Below are positions 48,201 to 53,843 of a DNA stretch of 64,000 nt, in pieces. The first letter of the stretch is position 1. Each line of letters starts with the position of its first letter. Origin of the DNA: Hofstenia miamia. Lineage: Eukaryota; Xenacoelomorpha; Acoela; Hofsteniidae. Made by a program: the position numbers and the translations under genes. A model generated the notes under the pieces. The model saw nothing but the letters and a program-made list of their open reading frames with translations, was not told the origin of the DNA and made no database searches. The DNA lies in the NCBI GenBank assembly GCA_900660155.1, contig CABFPE010000183.1:632432-696431 (forward strand), given 5' to 3'.

Positions 48201-49759
48201 AAACACTGCAGTAAATCAGCTCTCGAAGAAACTCGAAGTAGACTACTAGGTGCTTCGGAACTCAACATTCAGCCTTCAACCCCCCGCAGTCACCCAAATC
48301 CAGAGTCATTGTATGCAATGCATACATTGTACCATGCAGTAAGACGTAGCGGTTTCACAAATCCCAGTAAAGATACATCACTCACTGCAGTAAGCGTTTA
48401 ACCTTCAATAAATAACTTTTTATCATTTCATTGACTCGCGTAAGAGTGACTTGCAATTTTAACATTGTGGAAGTCCTTGCTATATTAATTCGGATTGATT
48501 TAGTTTGAGAAGGAGGGTCCCGTTAGTAAAGCCGTTCGTTTATCTGCTGCACTAATATTACGAAATTTAAGCAGACATTCTGGTGAAGCTAGAAAGTGAG
48601 TATAACATTTCATTCATTATGTACATTTACATACACAATGATACGCTAGCTTATATATCTGATAGTGTCTTTTTTATTTTGGTACCTCGGATACATAAAT
48701 TTCATTTTTACATTCACAGAAACATTTTGCTTAAATTGTCACCCATTTGCGCAATATTTTTTTAAAATATATAATTTTTCATAAGTCTTCAACAACATTT
48801 CTGTTATTATTGTCAAGGCTTTTGTTTTTATTTATTTTGTCTTTCAAAATTATATATTAATTGAATATATGGACATTTGCGATTGTATATTTATTTTGTT
48901 AAGGATGCATTTATAATGTCATATATATTTCGCATGTTGTTATGTTTAGCGACGCAAAATGATGCAATAGTAGAATAATGCAGTATTTTTTATCAACAAT
49001 TGAGGGATTTTAGTTTGATATGACCAATTGATACTGAAAATTATATATGGTAGGTTGAAATATGTTTAAAATCTAACATATAATGAAGAGTAAAGTTAGA
49101 AAACACTTTTATATTAAAACAATGATGTTCGAATTTGACATCATGTTGAAGCATTTCTGCTGTCGTAGAGATTTGCTCGACAGTCACAATTTTCAAGGCT
49201 GTTCAAATGATATACTAAATATACCAAGACAAAACGATTGAATGAAAATAGATAATTTCATTATCTTATACCTATATCATTATGTCATAAGTAATCTGAT
49301 ATCCAGAAGAGGTATTTGAGTGCTTACTATTGTATTTCATTTGCTTCCTCATTATTGTTTAACTGCAACCGCAAATATCTGGAAGTTTCCGTTGTTATTC
49401 AGCCTGCTATTTATGGATGACTTACATCTTTCCTACTTAGACTGTCTTTTAAAATATCGAGTAAATGAATTATTGTTTGGAATTAACGTCAACGGTTCGA
49501 GAAAATTTAAACGCATTTTCTAAGCTACAATCAATGCCATATATTCAGAGATTCTATTTTATGTTGAAATAATAGACAACTGTCATAGTTTGGCTGTAAA
49601 TTGTGTAAACTATACATGGTATTTTTATTCTAGGTTTATAAGGATATTTATTTTAGAATTATCAGAACTTATGAAAAACAGTTATCAATGTTGGCGTATT
49701 GTTCAACGGAAGCTTCACTTACCATCTCAGACTGCCTAAAAAATTTGTGTAGCTCATAG
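23738..49759 (+). CDS. ARID2: ARID2, PBAF (SWI/SNF) chromatin-remodelling subunit, 17 exons
   Basis: ARID2 is the signature DNA-binding subunit of the nuclear PBAF nucleosome-remodelling complex. My splice model uses GT-AG introns with matching phases throughout and gives 1220 residues. Domains: ARID at about 31-120; armadillo-like helices at about 150-480, starting with DKLVLSLLSGFDNEID; an RFX-type winged helix at about 505-590 (VAIQWLLQSFEPAP); a Ser/Pro/Gln/Asn-rich region at about 595-1035; two fingers of form C-x4-C-x12-H-x4-H at 1039-1062 and 1072-1095; and a C-terminal helical segment. Domain order and local sequence agree with vertebrate ARID2. It is about 600 residues shorter, mainly because the low-complexity region is reduced. 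The ATG has an upstream in-frame TAG at 23711 and A at -3. Exon 7 is present twice in the assembly. No disabling mutation was found. Confidence 0.95.
23941..24034 (+). CDS. ARID2: ARID2 exon 2 (ARID)
   Basis: Acceptor TTTAG, donor GTAAAA, ends in phase 0. Encodes TPITKYPSINGKEIDLLTFY and the KGGWQK turn of the ARID, which corresponds to GGFAKV in vertebrates. Confidence 0.93.
24078..24175 (+). CDS. ARID2: ARID2 exon 3 (ARID)
   Basis: Acceptor TTTAG, donor GTAAGA, ends in phase 2. Encodes VSDDDAWADVALELSLPHSC and the helix LVLRQIYTR. Confidence 0.93.
24216..24367 (+). CDS. ARID2: ARID2 exon 4 (end of ARID)
   Basis: Acceptor TCAAG, donor GTAAAT, ends in phase 1. Begins with YLAKYEKVNNF, the last ARID helix, and continues into the acidic linker and the conserved SYNYQQHS-like segment (here TYNSYQHSLP). 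Confidence 0.93.
24409..24636 (+). CDS. ARID2: ARID2 exon 5 (start of armadillo-like region)
   Basis: Acceptor TTTAG, donor GTATTT, phases 1 to 1. Encodes DKLVLSLLSGFDNEIDVVFN and VCTLLSHEA, one of the best conserved ARID2 blocks. The frame stays open past the donor to a stop at 24729-24731, but that extension has no resemblance to ARID2. Confidence 0.92.
25159..25475. repeat. 317-bp duplicated block, copy 1
   Basis: Recurs at 25528-25844 at a constant offset of 369 bp. After copy 1, 51 bases of unrelated sequence (25476-25526) lead to the single N at 25527; copy 2 begins right after it. This pattern fits two contig ends that overlap but have different tails, so the repeat is probably an assembly artefact. 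Confidence 0.88.
25528..25844. repeat. 317-bp duplicated block, copy 2
   Basis: Second copy of 25159-25475, beginning directly after the N at 25527 and continuing into unique intron sequence. Confidence 0.88.
26523..26657 (+). CDS. ARID2: ARID2 exon 6 (armadillo-like region)
   Basis: Acceptor CTTTTAG, donor GTTATT, phases 1 to 1, 45 codons. Encodes TLYESCWKNNSPKNFQGFW and the following NKEMLDICYSL, which aligns by pattern with the vertebrate FGEEWKEK...FVKFWKDIV segment. This exon is easily missed: it could be skipped without a frameshift, and its sequence is diverged. Confidence 0.8.
27550..27813. mobile_element. Inverted-repeat MITE, C-rich interior (hAT-like)
   Basis: The left end reads AGATGGACGCGGAT and the right end, on the other strand, AGATGGACGGGATGCGGG. 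The interior repeats CCGCACCC-like units far richer in G+C than the intron around it. Arms and composition resemble hAT-type MITEs, but I could not fix a target-site duplication. Confidence 0.5.
28094..28363. mobile_element. Inverted-repeat MITE with TGCTCGGCGGT ends
   Basis: TAATGCTCGGCGGT on the left matches TAGTGCTCGGCGGT read inward from the right (13 of 14). The inner right flank contains CTTCGGT/ACCGAA-type motifs. About 270 bp with no coding capacity. Probably a hAT-type non-autonomous element in ARID2 intron 6; an 8-bp duplication is not evident. Confidence 0.5.
28915..29294. repeat. 380-bp duplicated block, copy 1 (contains an ARID2 exon 7 copy)
   Basis: Recurs at 29511-29890 at a constant offset of 596 bp and reads identically by eye. 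Copy 1 ends at the N at 29295 and copy 2 starts right after the N at 29510. The 214 bp between the Ns is a separate small contig. The block includes the tail of intron 6 and the whole of exon 7. Confidence 0.9.
29163..29292 (+). pseudogene. ARID2: Duplicate of ARID2 exon 7 (assembly copy)
   Basis: Identical to exon 7 at 29759-29888, but the sequence stops two bases past the exon, at the N at 29295, so its donor context is lost. It should not be spliced into the transcript. Using both copies would break the phase (exon 7 is entered in phase 1 and left in phase 2). Confidence 0.85.
29296..29509. other. 214-bp orphan contig between two Ns
   Basis: Bounded by single Ns on both sides. A short open run on the + strand reads DDLPAKFIYEFKSLYLKCKV before a stop. 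It matches no flanking sequence that I can see and is probably a misplaced repeat contig. Confidence 0.6.
29511..29890. repeat. 380-bp duplicated block, copy 2 (contains ARID2 exon 7)
   Basis: Second copy of 28915-29294. This one runs on into the GTAAGTG donor and intron 7, so it is the copy joined to the downstream gene. Confidence 0.9.
29759..29888 (+). CDS. ARID2: ARID2 exon 7 (armadillo-like region)
   Basis: Acceptor TTTTAG, donor GTAAGTG, phases 1 to 2. Encodes DNGYHSFYKSEYARVLQLL and the conserved LIRNVSFDAFNREIL, which matches vertebrate VILRNLSFEEGN. Confidence 0.93.
32288..32703. mobile_element. Inverted-repeat MITE, GGGTC-rich interior (hAT-like)
   Basis: Ends are ATTTTAATCAGGGTGGAAAA and, on the opposite strand, ATTTTAATCAGGGTGGGAAA, continuing to CGA on both sides (22 of 23). 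The interior near 32340-32400 carries repeated GGGTC/GGGTCGGGTCG units. The CAGGG core is a common hAT terminus, but the flanking octamers belong to the inverted repeat, so no independent target duplication is visible. Confidence 0.6.
32888..34641 (-). mobile_element. hAT (Ac-like) transposon, decayed but near full length
   Basis: Terminal inverted repeats TAGGGCAACCAGAA on the left and, on the opposite strand, TAGAGCAACCAAAA on the right bound about 1.75 kb containing a minus-strand transposase. TATGAC-type motifs recur near both ends. TAGGG-type termini fit the Ac branch of hAT elements. The flanking octamers (ATATTAAG, GATATAAG) agree only in part, so the target duplication is uncertain. 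Confidence 0.65.
33075..34239 (-). pseudogene. hAT-family transposase pseudogene
   Basis: Reading the minus strand from 34239: NKPFHIDQHRKSK and a Ser/Asn-rich N-terminal region; then, near 33920-33725, IVFDETYLDGKRFANILVG with the first catalytic Asp and ILVSDAAS with the second; then VVHLIHNCAMRL and TVLTRWASRIQAALF near 33660-33470; and finally YVSVERSCSML near 33130-33080. That order (DET, SDAA, HxxHNCA, TRW, SxERxxS) is the hAT transposase fold, including its C-terminal dimerisation segment. Stops and frame changes occur near 33970, 33715, 33665 and 33325, so no active enzyme is made. It lies inside ARID2 intron 7 on the opposite strand. Confidence 0.75.
34642..35750. other. Intron sequence, no supported feature
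   Basis: AT-rich DNA of ARID2 intron 7, ending in a TA repeat at about 35728-35750 that borders the gap. Confidence 0.5.
35751..35850. other. 100-N scaffold gap
   Basis: Exactly 100 Ns between TA repeats, a conventional placeholder for a gap of unknown size. Confidence 0.98.
35866..36111. mobile_element. Possible hAT-like MITE inserted in a TA repeat
   Basis: The left end reads CGCGTTTAGGGGG and the right end, on the opposite strand, GGCCCGTTTAGGATTTT. A run of G/C near both ends is unusual for this intron and resembles hAT elements whose termini contain GGGGCGNATCTAGG. TA repeats flank both sides. Weak evidence. Confidence 0.35.
36131..36131. other. Single-N contig join
   Basis: One N between a TA repeat and the start of the perfect palindrome at 36132-36303. 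Confidence 0.9.
36132..36303. repeat. Perfect 66-bp inverted repeat around a TA microsatellite
   Basis: The arms 36132-36197 and 36238-36303 are perfect reverse complements, separated by 40 bp of TA repeat. The left arm begins directly after an N. Such a perfect palindrome centred on TA repeats may extrude as a hairpin in vivo. Next to a contig edge it is more likely a fold-back (inverted chimera) artefact. Confidence 0.9.
36304..37140. other. Intron sequence, no supported feature
   Basis: Two overlapping open frames of about 70 codons (36388-36591 minus, 36467-36682 plus) have no recognisable similarity and look like chance. Confidence 0.4.
37180..38150 (-). pseudogene. LINE polyprotein C-terminal fragment
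   Basis: The minus strand, across several frames, reads WLRKARLKCEIQALIMAAHE, then CRKELKTVDHLIAGCEKLAQ and HDQVERIVHW, and finally KKTETTPIVV and LGAVSKK. These blocks match the C-terminal region shared by many invertebrate LINE proteins, where a C-x2-C...H...C knuckle (HLIAGC) is followed by an endonuclease-like segment and a TIPVVIGALG motif. The segment between HW and TETTPIVV is shortened compared with the usual form. Frameshifts are numerous and the reverse transcriptase core is absent. G+C is higher than in the surrounding intron. Confidence 0.6.
38455..38730. mobile_element. One-ended hAT-like fragment
   Basis: CAGGGACGGATCTACGAATT at 38455 resembles the terminus of hAT elements with CAGGGGCGGATCTAG ends, and a GC-richer patch near 38665-38715 (AAAGGGGAGGGTGGCCGCAA) may be its interior. 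No matching right end is seen. Confidence 0.35.
38866..38947 (+). CDS. ARID2: ARID2 exon 8 (armadillo-like region)
   Basis: Acceptor TTTTAG, donor GTAAGT, phases 2 to 0. Encodes FLLLCTYSTKAELREMALD followed by TLSNIVSY, matching vertebrate FLLLSAHSH...LGLDTLGNIA. Confidence 0.92.
38948..39467 (+). other. ARID2 intron 8
   Basis: 520 bp of AT-rich intron with no embedded feature that I can see. Confidence 0.8.
39468..39567 (+). CDS. ARID2: ARID2 exon 9 (armadillo-like region)
   Basis: Acceptor TTTTAG, donor GTAAGT, phases 0 to 1. Encodes LKAVFDCIMSSDRSLKLK, matching vertebrate TKCLMSRDRFLKMRG. The ATG at its start is internal, not a start codon. Confidence 0.9.
39568..41037 (+). other. ARID2 intron 9
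   Basis: About 1.5 kb. A patch near 40740-40865 with CACGACCCAT and AACCTGACCCACCC resembles the C-rich interior of the hAT-like MITEs in this gene, but no ends can be defined. Otherwise featureless. Confidence 0.6.
41038..41247 (+). CDS. ARID2: ARID2 exon 10 (armadillo-like region)
   Basis: Acceptor TTTAG, donor GTAAGT, phases 1 to 1. Encodes GMDVLSKMCEN, VLLEYLSDEIYEELISLLSV and VLVNSLETLYQLT, which track the vertebrate MEILGNLCKAE...STLEVLYMLTE segment closely. Confidence 0.93.
41369..41672 (+). CDS. ARID2: ARID2 exon 11 (end of armadillo region, RFX domain)
   Basis: Acceptor TTTAG, donor GTGAGA, phases 1 to 2. Encodes LVSLTSFDVQLLGLDALTSV, a Ser-rich linker, then VAIQWLLQSFEPAP and DLYNSYVSLCSKHP, the RFX-type winged-helix start. 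Confidence 0.93.
41705..41823. mobile_element. 119-bp MITE with AAGGGGGTGCCACACGAT ends
   Basis: Perfect 18-bp terminal inverted repeats bound a 119-bp segment in ARID2 intron 11, and an internal GCCACACGAT repeats part of the end sequence. It is tiny and non-coding. The target duplication is ambiguous (TA or TTA), so the superfamily cannot be named. Confidence 0.75.
42116..42231 (+). CDS. ARID2: ARID2 exon 12 (end of RFX domain)
   Basis: Acceptor TTTTAG, donor GTAATA, phases 2 to 1. Encodes MAFPSSSTKNVAM and KMLVTGLKKKM, corresponding to the vertebrate VFPNHTVKRV...VVGVKRR strand. An earlier GT at 42204 is in phase 0 and would not join either exon 13 acceptor in frame. Confidence 0.82.
42528..43881 (+). 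CDS. ARID2: ARID2 exon 13 (low-complexity region, start of zinc finger 1)
   Basis: Largest exon, phases 1 to 2, donor GTGAGT. Two acceptors in tandem (TTTAG at 42514-42518 and 42523-42527) are nine bases apart and both keep the frame, adding or dropping three residues. It encodes a long Ser/Pro/Thr/Gln/Asn-rich, acidic, probably disordered stretch with a short basic patch (VKRKLPIIIKSPKKSKP) and ends in YYYCGWKDCH, the first cysteine pair of a C2H2 finger. The apparent stop at 43880-43882 is split by the donor. Confidence 0.88.
43882..44606 (+). other. ARID2 intron 13
   Basis: 725 bp, AT-rich. A 98-codon chance frame at 44093-44389 shows no relation to ARID2. Confidence 0.8.
44607..44745 (+). 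CDS. ARID2: ARID2 exon 14 (zinc fingers)
   Basis: Acceptor GCTTAG, donor GTATGA, phases 2 to 0. Supplies the histidines of finger 1 (HCCRRH) and most of finger 2 (YCKWINC and RFSLFTHIQ), matching vertebrate GQCLWEGC...RFSFITHLQ. Confidence 0.93.
45540..45760 (-). pseudogene. LINE reverse transcriptase core remnant
   Basis: The minus strand reads GVPQGSILGFLLFNIFLNEI, reverse transcriptase motif B and the start of the palm, followed after a stop by CADDA, the remnant of the YADD catalytic box. Typical of jockey/CR1-type elements. Flanking minus-strand frames up to about 46330 are decayed. A 5'- and 3'-eroded copy inside intron 14. Confidence 0.65.
46755..47118. mobile_element. hAT-type MITE with 8-bp target-site duplication
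   Basis: Terminal inverted repeats CAGACTTGTCAACGAGCCG and, from the right, CAGATTTGTCAGCGAGCCG (17 of 19) bound 364 bp. The octamer CTCTCTAT occurs immediately outside both ends (46747-46754 and 47119-47126), an exact hAT-type duplication. Both ends carry repeated GCTCG/ACTCG units, giving a GC-rich rim around an AT-rich centre. It lies in ARID2 intron 14. Confidence 0.9.
47400..47690 (+). pseudogene. Coding-like relic of unknown origin
   Basis: The + frames read NEVKISVENFV, LIAEVFQEDPLCTTVVKDVL and, after a frame change, DNSQDEDFEDLEGSFISVTK and VIEFNEFVNHKF, before a stop. The composition looks like real protein, but there is no continuous frame and I do not recognise the family. It may be transposase debris. 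Confidence 0.3.
48198..48389 (+). CDS. ARID2: ARID2 exon 15
   Basis: Acceptor TTTAG, donor GTAAGC, phase 0 at both ends, 64 codons. Starts with EKHCSKSALEE, the last histidine of finger 2 and the vertebrate DKHCSKDALL motif, then a polar linker and LYAMHTLYHAVRRSG, matching the PSAALMALRRGSR segment. Confidence 0.93.
48504..48595 (+). CDS. ARID2: ARID2 exon 16
   Basis: Acceptor TTTAG, donor GTGAGT, phases 0 to 2. Encodes EKEGPVSKAVRLSAALILRN, nearly the vertebrate [20 protein letters not shown] motif. Confidence 0.95.
48596..49656 (+). other. ARID2 intron 16
   Basis: About 1.1 kb without embedded features. A second usable-looking acceptor (TCTAG ending at 49633) would enter a different open frame that does not resemble ARID2. 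Confidence 0.7.
49657..49759 (+). CDS. ARID2: ARID2 exon 17 (C-terminus and stop)
   Basis: Acceptor TTTTAG, entered in phase 2, stop TAG at 49757-49759. Encodes IIRTYEKQLSMLAYCS and TISDCLKNLCSS, parallel to vertebrate LLKRHENNLSVLAISN...LAKCLYEL. Confidence 0.88.
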
Positions 49760-50899
49760 TATTGATGGAGTCTGTAAATATCATGTATTTATATTGTTAA
49801 CAATCTTCGTATTTCTATACTCTGTCCAATTTTCGTCCTATTTGAAGTTTTTAATTTTTTGTATTTGGCAGTACAAAGATTTGATAAATATATAGATTTT
49901 TAAACGTTATAGATATGTTTGTATTTTATTAATGTTAAATTTTATAGAAGTTTCTTTGGTAAAAAGCTGGTAGCTGTACTGAGGAGGGTAAAAGTGCAGT
50001 TTTTCAATTCATTAAAATTTCCTTTCAAATACAGAAATTTAACAAAAATGAAACTCCTTTTGTTTGTTAACACTTATCTCCAACAATTTTTTGATTCTTG
50101 GGGTTAAACTTCTTTATTTTTTACATTTCAACTAGAAATATTCAAAGATTTGTTAGATAATTTTACTTTTTATATTCTTTAGAATTCAATAACTTTGCAT
50201 TATTAAGCTAGAACACATACTTGACATTTATTTTATTTTATAATTTAACTAAAAGTGTTTTAGAAATGTTGAAGATAAATCAAGTTTGGTCAAAATATTT
50301 TTTTTCGAAATAAATCAAAGCATTTTGAAATGTCTACTTGCATATGTTTCATTACTTATGAAAGTAAACATTTTTGCAAACATTATCATTAAGTAGAACT
50401 TTTATACTAAGATTGTCGTTATAAACATTTTCAGTGAAATATTGTCCTTTTCCTAATTTAAATCAATGCAAGACTAAAGTAATTCAATCTCAGTAAATAT
50501 TACGATATATTTTCAAACATTAAAATTATAGCGTATTTTATTTAAATGTAATTAGATAGATCTTCAATAAATGTAAGGAATGCACAACACAGTTTACAAA
50601 ATGACTTTGTAAAAATGTCTAAGTATATTAAACGAACATATTATTATATTGAGAAAGATAGATATACATGTACCACAGAAAACCGAGATGTAAACTTTAA
50701 ATTTCAGAATCCAAAAACACCTGCAGGGTGAATGCAAATTCAAGCGCCTCTCTTTTTAACAGCAACATATATTTAAACTCTTGTTTACAAACTTATTAAG
50801 CAAAAGTAATGCAACTTTCCTCATATAAGCTTAGTTATCACTGTAAATGCTTGTTTCTTTATTGCATTTATAAACTACGTAAACTAATAAATATATTTT
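49760..50899 (+). other. ARID2 3' flank, probable 3' UTR
   Basis: No gene. AATAAA-type signals occur near 50306 and 50568 and could end the transcript; which one is used cannot be decided from sequence. Confidence 0.45.
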
Positions 50900-50901
50900 A
50901 C

Positions 50902-51327
50902 TTATTGTTCTTGAGTTGCACATCTTATTCTATAATTAGTCAGATAATTGATATTTTGCTGTGTAATCATGTTTTTCAACTTCTTTTTAAATATTGTATA
51001 ATTTTTTTCACTTCTTGTACTGTAATCCAATTTGTTCCATGATATTGAATAATTTAGGAATCCGTTCTTCATTACTTTTCTATTATATTTAGTTTTACCA
51101 AATGTAATTGTTCTTTGATTTAAATGATTAGAAATGTTCGATTTTCTTTTCCAAAATATCGATAAACATCTAATATTTTGAAGAGCTTCTAATGATCTTA
51201 GATGATATTTACACATTATTTCTTTCTTATTTTTGTTGCTAATTATGTTTATTCCCCATTGAAATACTTTCTCTAATTTCGATTTTGCTTTTTTCTTTAA
51301 GTCCGTTAATAAACAAGATGAGTACAA
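50902..51327 (-). pseudogene. LINE protein C-terminal region
   Basis: A 141-codon frame, the longest open part of the minus-strand LINE. LEKVFQWGINIISNKN and FKKKLKNMITQQNINYLTNY are typical of the segment after the reverse transcriptase. It resembles the C-terminal frame at 63290-63988 (KLKKVFNWAINTICSKN) strongly enough to suggest the same or a sister family. Confidence 0.6.
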
Positions 51328-51562
51328 GAAATGGGATAGAACAAGTTATCGAAAGAGTATTATCCTCCATTCTATTGGTATATACTTTCGAATTTTTTAA
51401 TTGAACTTATACGCAATTTTCTTTATTCAATTTATTATCAATTACTAATCCCAAATATTTCATTTTTGGTGATTCCTGAATGACGTTGTAAAATATCTTA
51501 ATACTTTCTAATGTTGATTCATTTCTTCTCTTAATTACCATAAATAGTTCTTTCAGTACTAG

Positions 51563-51630
51563 ATAAGATAAGAATATATTCTTTATTCAGATATTTTCAA
51601 TTACAAGACTGGTTATTGTTTGAATAGCGT
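51563..51630 (-). mobile_element. Very short LINE 3' end with (TTATC)n tail
   Basis: On the minus strand, AATAAAGAATATATTC is followed by CTTATCTTATCT. This interrupts the reverse transcriptase frame between LNLDA and KELFMVIKRRN. It has the same tail type as the LINE end at 61457 and looks like an extremely 5'-truncated insertion. Confidence 0.5.
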
Positions 51631-51790
51631 CAAGATTTAACACGTTATTATTAAAGAATGATTGCAATTTTTCGACATTTTCTTGTAAAGTTAAAATATC
51701 ATTACAATAAATGAGAGTATCATCTGCAAATTGTACATGATTACTATGAATGTACCGATCTATATCATTTACATATAACTTAAATAGCAA
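51587..51790 (-). pseudogene. LINE reverse transcriptase palm (FADD box)
   Basis: The minus frame starts within LLFKLYVNDIDRYI and contains VQFADDTLIYCN, the catalytic aspartate pair of non-LTR reverse transcriptases. The frame then runs into the short 3'-tail insertion and stops. Confidence 0.7.
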
Positions 51791-53034
51791 TGGACCCAGT
51801 ACTGATCTTTGCGGTACTCCATGACTTAGTTCTTGAAGAAGAAGAGGGATTTCATATTTCTTCTTTGAGTTTCACATACTGGTATATATTACTTAAATAA
51901 CTTTAATAACTCTATTAATGAATCACTAAAATTATAATACTGCTTAAACTTTTCCAATAAAATAGAATGGCTTATTGAAATAAATGCCTTTAAAATATCT
52001 AATGATGCTATATATTTTTTCTTTCCTATCTAATTTTGATGTCCAGTCTTCAACAGCATAATGTAAAGCATCGTTTGTAGAGGCAACATTTTGAAATATT
52101 AGTTGATGTTTTGATATTATCAGTTTATTCCACATATAGGTTAATTTGGTGGTATAATTTTTCAAATATTTTATTAATAACTGTTAAAACTAAAACTGGG
52201 CGGTAATTTTCTGCAAGATCTTCCTTTTTTATATCGATGTACCTTTAGCAATTCGTAAGTAATCAGGAAATGTTAATTCTGCTAAAAATTGATTAAAAAA
52301 AGTCACACAGAGGTCTCAATAAAATATTTATGGCGCCTTTCGCTTTGTTCCAATTATTTTCTGTTTGTTTTTTTCTAAAATTCTAGTAAGGTAATAAATC
52401 TTGGTTTATAGGGATCATAATTTTTTCTAATATTGCGATGCTTATGTTAGAAATGTTTAGACTTTGTATCTAGATAGTCATTCATTCCTAGTTTCACAAA
52501 TCTTTCATTTCAAGTATTACTGATTTCTTTTTCATTTGTAATACATTCGCCATTATCATTTACTATAAAAAGAATTTCATTTTCTTATTTAAAATTTAAA
52601 CATTTTGAAATAAATGACCACTTTTGTTTAACAGATTTTTTTTCATGAAAAGACTTTTGTAAAAATGTTTGTAAATCAAAATTGCATTTTGTTGAGGCTT
52701 TATTTCTAAATGTTTTATAATGATCACAGTGGGCTTTCGTTCTATTTTGAGAAAAAATTGCGTATGTCGTATGCTTTTTTCTAATGCATTCTTTCGTTTC
52801 TTTAGATATCCATATCTTCGACCACTGCTACCATTCTTTACATGAATATTTTGAAATTTTGTAATAGGACAAAAAGCTAATGAGAAATACTTGTTAAATT
52901 ATCAATTATAAATATCATTTTTTAAATTCACTGTTATACCAAAGTAATAATAATTCCGGGTTATTTTTCCAAACAGATTCTTCAAGAAATATATAGCATT
53001 CTTGCTGTAACCTCAACTGTCTACCATATTCAAT

Positions 53035-53285
53035 GATTCTCGGGTTCACACGTTACAAAATCATTAATCTAAAAATTATCTCCGCTTCCAATTTGCATTA
53101 TCTACTTCCTAAGTCTCCAACCCTTATCAAAAACACCGACACGAAAGGAAGACCACACCAGAGCTATCATGTCCGTGAAATGCCGCAAATAACTCTGCAA
53201 GTGAATTGAATTTTATATTAGTTTGTAAATTTAGTCAGTTTGTTGTGTTTCATTCTGAAATAAAGATAATTTCTAATTTCTAATC
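53035..53285 (+). mobile_element. Retroelement 3' end inserted in the LINE
   Basis: A + strand stretch, GC-richer at its left, ends with AATAAAGATAATTTCTAATTTCTAATC: a polyadenylation signal followed by a short tandem repeat, as in LINE or SINE tails. It separates the endonuclease end from the linker of the minus-strand LINE. The family is not recognised. Confidence 0.4.
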
Positions 53286-53843
53286 AATTCCTTCAAAAAA
53301 TTATTTTTGTTAAAGTATTTTTTTTGAATAAAATATTTTAGTGCAATATATCCGTGAATTTGTTTGAGTCTTTATATTATTAAATATTGCACATGTTAGT
53401 AAGTGGTCTGATATGAAATAATCTGTAACAAAAACTTCATATGTCTTAATGCTTGAGATGACAGTAATGATATAATCATTAAAAGAAGACTTAACAAAGT
53501 TGATATACGTTGGTATATTTTTATTTAGAACTTCCATGTTAAAGACATTCACCGAAATTATTCTCATCAAAGTCCATCTCCTGTTATTAATTATTATTAT
53601 TTTTTTTTATTGTTGTAGTTTGTATTGTAGTTAATTAAACTTTTTAAATCAACGTTTAGCAGAATTAAATAAACCTGTCAAAATTTGAGAAAAATAGACC
53701 GGTTGACCAGCCGGGTAACGCCAGTTGATAAAAAGATTAACCAACTTTCAATCGGGTCAGTAAAAATACTGATCGGTTCCAACTCTGATTTGAATGCCTA
53801 CATGTGTTATTTTTTAATTTTCTAACCAACAAAAGATAAGAAA

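Larger units (their letters stand above)
50900..53590 (-). mobile_element. APE-type LINE (jockey/CR1-like), 5'-truncated and decayed
   Basis: In minus-strand order: endonuclease end with ISDHLLTCAIF (53570-53310); linker to reverse transcriptase with KWYQWSKIWISKETKECIRK and VKQKWSFISKCLNF (about 52870-52570); palm with LLFKLYVNDI and QFADDT (51790-51587); KMKYLGLVIDNKLN (about 51450); and a Lys-rich C-terminal frame (51327-50902) with LEKVFQWGINII. Stops and frameshifts occur throughout. Two smaller 3'-end insertions interrupt it at about 53035-53285 and 51563-51630. Confidence 0.75.

Noticed and set aside
53690-53790. Patch with CCGGTTGACC and, on the other strand, CAGAGTTGGAACCG, like a hAT terminus
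   Set aside because: Only one end is visible and no target duplication was found.
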